A DNA stretch of 5,449 nucleotides from an uncultured bacterium (lineage in GTDB: Bacteria > Gemmatimonadota > Gemmatimonadetes > Longimicrobiales > RSA9): positions 1-5,449 of the forward strand of contig CALKIP010000123.1 in the NCBI GenBank assembly GCA_937995995.1, given 5' to 3'. Positions within the stretch are counted from its first letter, which is position 1; each line of letters starts with the position of its first letter. The notes under the pieces were generated by a model. It saw only the letters and a program-made list of their open reading frames with translations. It had not been told where the DNA came from and ran no database searches. The position numbers and the translations under genes are program-made. Below, in pieces: positions 5,256 to 5,449 of the stretch.

Positions 5256-5449
5256 TCACCGGACCGGACGACGTCGTCCCCTTCCGCTTCGAGCTCTCAC
5301 GCTTCGTGCACCGCTCGGTGGCGAGCCTGTACTCGCACCTCGTCACGAGACCGACCGGCCAGGCCGTGCGGCTTGGGATCGAAAGTCAGATTGGCGAGTT
5401 GGGTACGCTGTGCCTGTCGGTTCTCGACTTCCGCCAGGTCGCCGTGCTC
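5252..5449 (+). CDS. N-terminal part of a probable STAS-like protein, cut by the right edge
   Basis: An open frame of 66 codons runs from GTG at 5252 to the window edge without a stop. It begins VITGPDDVVPFRFELS, followed by a predicted helix with SRFVHRSVASLYSHLV (16-31). Then come TGQAVRLGIESQI (35-47) and a hydrophobic strand TLCLSVLDFRQVAVL (52-66). The alternation of helix and strand ending in LDF-x-x-V resembles the core strand of STAS or STAS-like (DUF4325-type) domains, where the next residues normally hold the phospho-acceptor turn; that part is outside the window. The gene overlaps the ATPase gene by four bases (GTGA) and has a strong ribosome binding site, so the two are likely made in matched amounts. 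By analogy with SpoIIAA/SpoIIAB, it would be the antagonist or substrate of the upstream ATPase. The gene is certain as an open frame; the family call rests on a short stretch. Confidence 0.65.
   Translation, partial: MITGPDDVVPFRFELSRFVHRSVASLYSHLVTRPTGQAVRLGIESQIGELGTLCLSVLDFRQVAVL

Overview
The window is G+C-rich bacterial DNA (roughly two-thirds G+C by eye) with GTG starts and tightly packed genes. No RNA gene, insertion sequence, CRISPR array or prophage was seen. The base composition, together with a run of ROK kinase, PfkB-family kinase, ATP-binding protein and STAS-like protein, would fit a member of Gemmatimonadota or another G+C-rich environmental phylum. That placement is a low-confidence inference, because nothing in the window is a taxonomic marker.

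Two gene blocks diverge from a 209-base intergenic region (2077-2285). The left block, on the minus strand, encodes two glycosyltransferases in transcription order: a GT2 enzyme (1246-2076) and, 54 bases further on, a GT4 enzyme (28-1191). A good ribosome binding site right at the left edge suggests the minus-strand block continues outside the window. This looks like the end of a cell-surface polysaccharide or lipopolysaccharide cluster.

The right block, on the plus strand, encodes a ROK-family glucokinase-type sugar kinase (2286-3284), a divergent PfkB/ribokinase-fold kinase (3295-4281), a fusion of a STAS-like domain with a GHKL ATPase domain (4278-5255), and the first 66 codons of a probable STAS-like protein cut by the right edge (5252-5449). 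The first two genes are 10 bases apart. The next two junctions are both 4-base GTGA overlaps, so the four genes probably form one translationally coupled operon. The last two look like an anti-sigma-kinase-like and antagonist-like pair of the SpoIIAB/SpoIIAA or RsbW/RsbV kind. Their co-location with two sugar kinases is the most interesting part of the window: it suggests, without proving, that a partner switch is linked to carbohydrate phosphorylation.

The divergent intergenic region has more structure than expected. It holds a perfect 9-bp inverted repeat with a 3-base loop abutting the GT2 ribosome binding site, a second 9-bp inverted repeat with arms 54 bases apart upstream of the glucokinase gene, one A+T-rich island that may carry promoter elements, and a possible 16-codon leader ORF with a strong Shine-Dalgarno sequence.
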